DNA from: Ochromonas danica
Taxonomy: Eukaryota > Sar > Chrysophyceae > Chromulinales > Chromulinaceae
DNA: 64,000 nucleotides
NCBI GenBank assembly: GCA_015146655.1
Contig: VKHL01000110.1
Coordinates: 34,728 to 98,727 of the forward strand
Reading direction: 5' to 3'
Positions 63,345-64,000 of the stretch are shown piece by piece (position 1 is the stretch's first letter; each line of letters begins with the position of its first letter). Position numbers and translations under genes: made by a program. The notes beneath the pieces are model-generated. The model was not told the DNA's origin. It ran no database searches and saw only the letters and a list, made by a program, of their open reading frames with translations.

Positions 63345-64000
63345 GGCAGTAGATGACGATCCAATTAGAGTAGTAACAGAAGAAGATGGTAGTCATAGAT
63401 GGACTTTGACACTGAGAGAGATGCTGCAGTAGAGACAAACAAGACAGACAGAGACCACCCCAGGAGTGGAAATCAACGGGGCAGGAGTTTTCAATGAGGT
63501 GGGGAGGAGAAGATTGTCCTAGACTGTTAGACATCTGGGAATCTGACCGTCTGGAAACATCTTCTTCCTAGATCTGGAGATCTGGCATAGAAGGTGATGG
63601 TTGTCACGAAGTTTCGCAAAATCGAACGAGGAACGATACTTGTTCATTTCTGCACCAAAGTTGCCTCAAAGCCTATCAAAATGGTCCTTAGCGAGCTTGG
63701 CTGATTTGAAGAGCATGTTCGAATTTGGAGAATTTATTGGTGACGGAGACTGCCAAGAGAGAGAGAGCAACTTGAGCAAGAGTTTCAGGAGCTGAAAACG
63801 AGGAGGAGCAACTTGAACTTCACTTCAAGAAGAAGTCCTGTGTGGTCACTGGTCTCCATCCAATTTAGTCAAAAATTGCTCCATTTGATGGATATTCACA
63901 GCTGATTCAGCATGTTTTTAATTTCTAGTGAGCTAATTTCGATCTATGATGTCCAAGGGCTTGAATGGTGGTGGTTGTCATCAGGGAATTAATGTTAATG
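63345..64000. other. intergenic, right edge
   Basis: This 656-bp stretch lies upstream of the PH-domain gene up to the window edge. It contains CCTAGACTGTTAGAC near 63518. A 64-codon frame at 63601-63795 lacks an ATG start and has no recognisable features, so no gene is called. Confidence 0.4.

Noticed and set aside
1-64000. CRISPR arrays, tRNA or rRNA genes, transposase genes
   Set aside because: None was recognised by reading; a tRNAscan-type search was not possible, so tRNAs cannot be fully excluded.

Overview
This is nuclear DNA from a eukaryotic protist. Most genes are split by short spliceosomal introns, usually 57-113 nt with GT..AG ends, and they lie close together on both strands. 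An axonemal outer-arm dynein heavy chain shows that the organism builds a motile flagellum. A 2Fe-2S ferredoxin and a VOC (glyoxalase-like) protein both begin with a signal peptide ending in an AF/SF motif, and a DnaG-type primase also begins with a signal peptide. Together these suggest a complex plastid bounded by ER-derived membrane, as in stramenopiles and other algae with secondary red plastids. I infer a flagellated, plastid-bearing stramenopile-like alga. The species cannot be named from the sequence.

Layout. 1-4988 (-): 5'-proximal part of a large unrecognised protein in at least eight exons. 5170-6445 (+): putative PD-(D/E)XK nuclease-like protein whose reading frame needs two very small introns. 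7324-20029 (-): seven-exon outer-arm alpha-type dynein heavy chain with N-terminal kelch repeats, head to head with an EF-hand protein (20368-20892, +). 21197-25033: TFIIA gamma (-), a secreted Tlde1/DUF2778-like L,D-transpeptidase-fold protein (+), an organellar RF1 (+) and ARPC5 (-). 25303-30868 (+): NUP155-type nucleoporin. 30979-35314 (-): a helical-repeat, possibly organellar protein and a secreted ShKT-aldo/keto reductase fusion.

35662-41625 is the most unusual region. Two divergent MFS-type transporter genes share a 1335-bp core with no difference found wherever I compared it. They are arranged as an inverted repeat around a GT61-like glycosyltransferase gene, while their N- and C-terminal ends are unrelated.

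41776-48926 (-) carries a CC2D1/Lgd protein, a putatively acylated protein with MGPMG repeats followed by six exact 18-residue repeats, and a WS/DGAT acyltransferase; two small genes lie on the + strand between the last two. 49539-53020 carries an unknown protein, a DEDDy 3'-5' exonuclease, a PDZ-ferredoxin fusion and a secreted Cys-rich protein. 53186-63344 carries a DnaG-type primase, a longin-like protein, a plastid-type VOC protein, an APC permease and a PH-domain multi-pass membrane protein.

Neighbouring genes are functionally mixed, as usual for eukaryotes. Possible links are the dynein/EF-hand divergent pair and the transporter/GT61/transporter cassette. Exon borders were found by reading GT..AG sites in frame. 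Family assignments are by recognition of motifs and have not been checked by database search.
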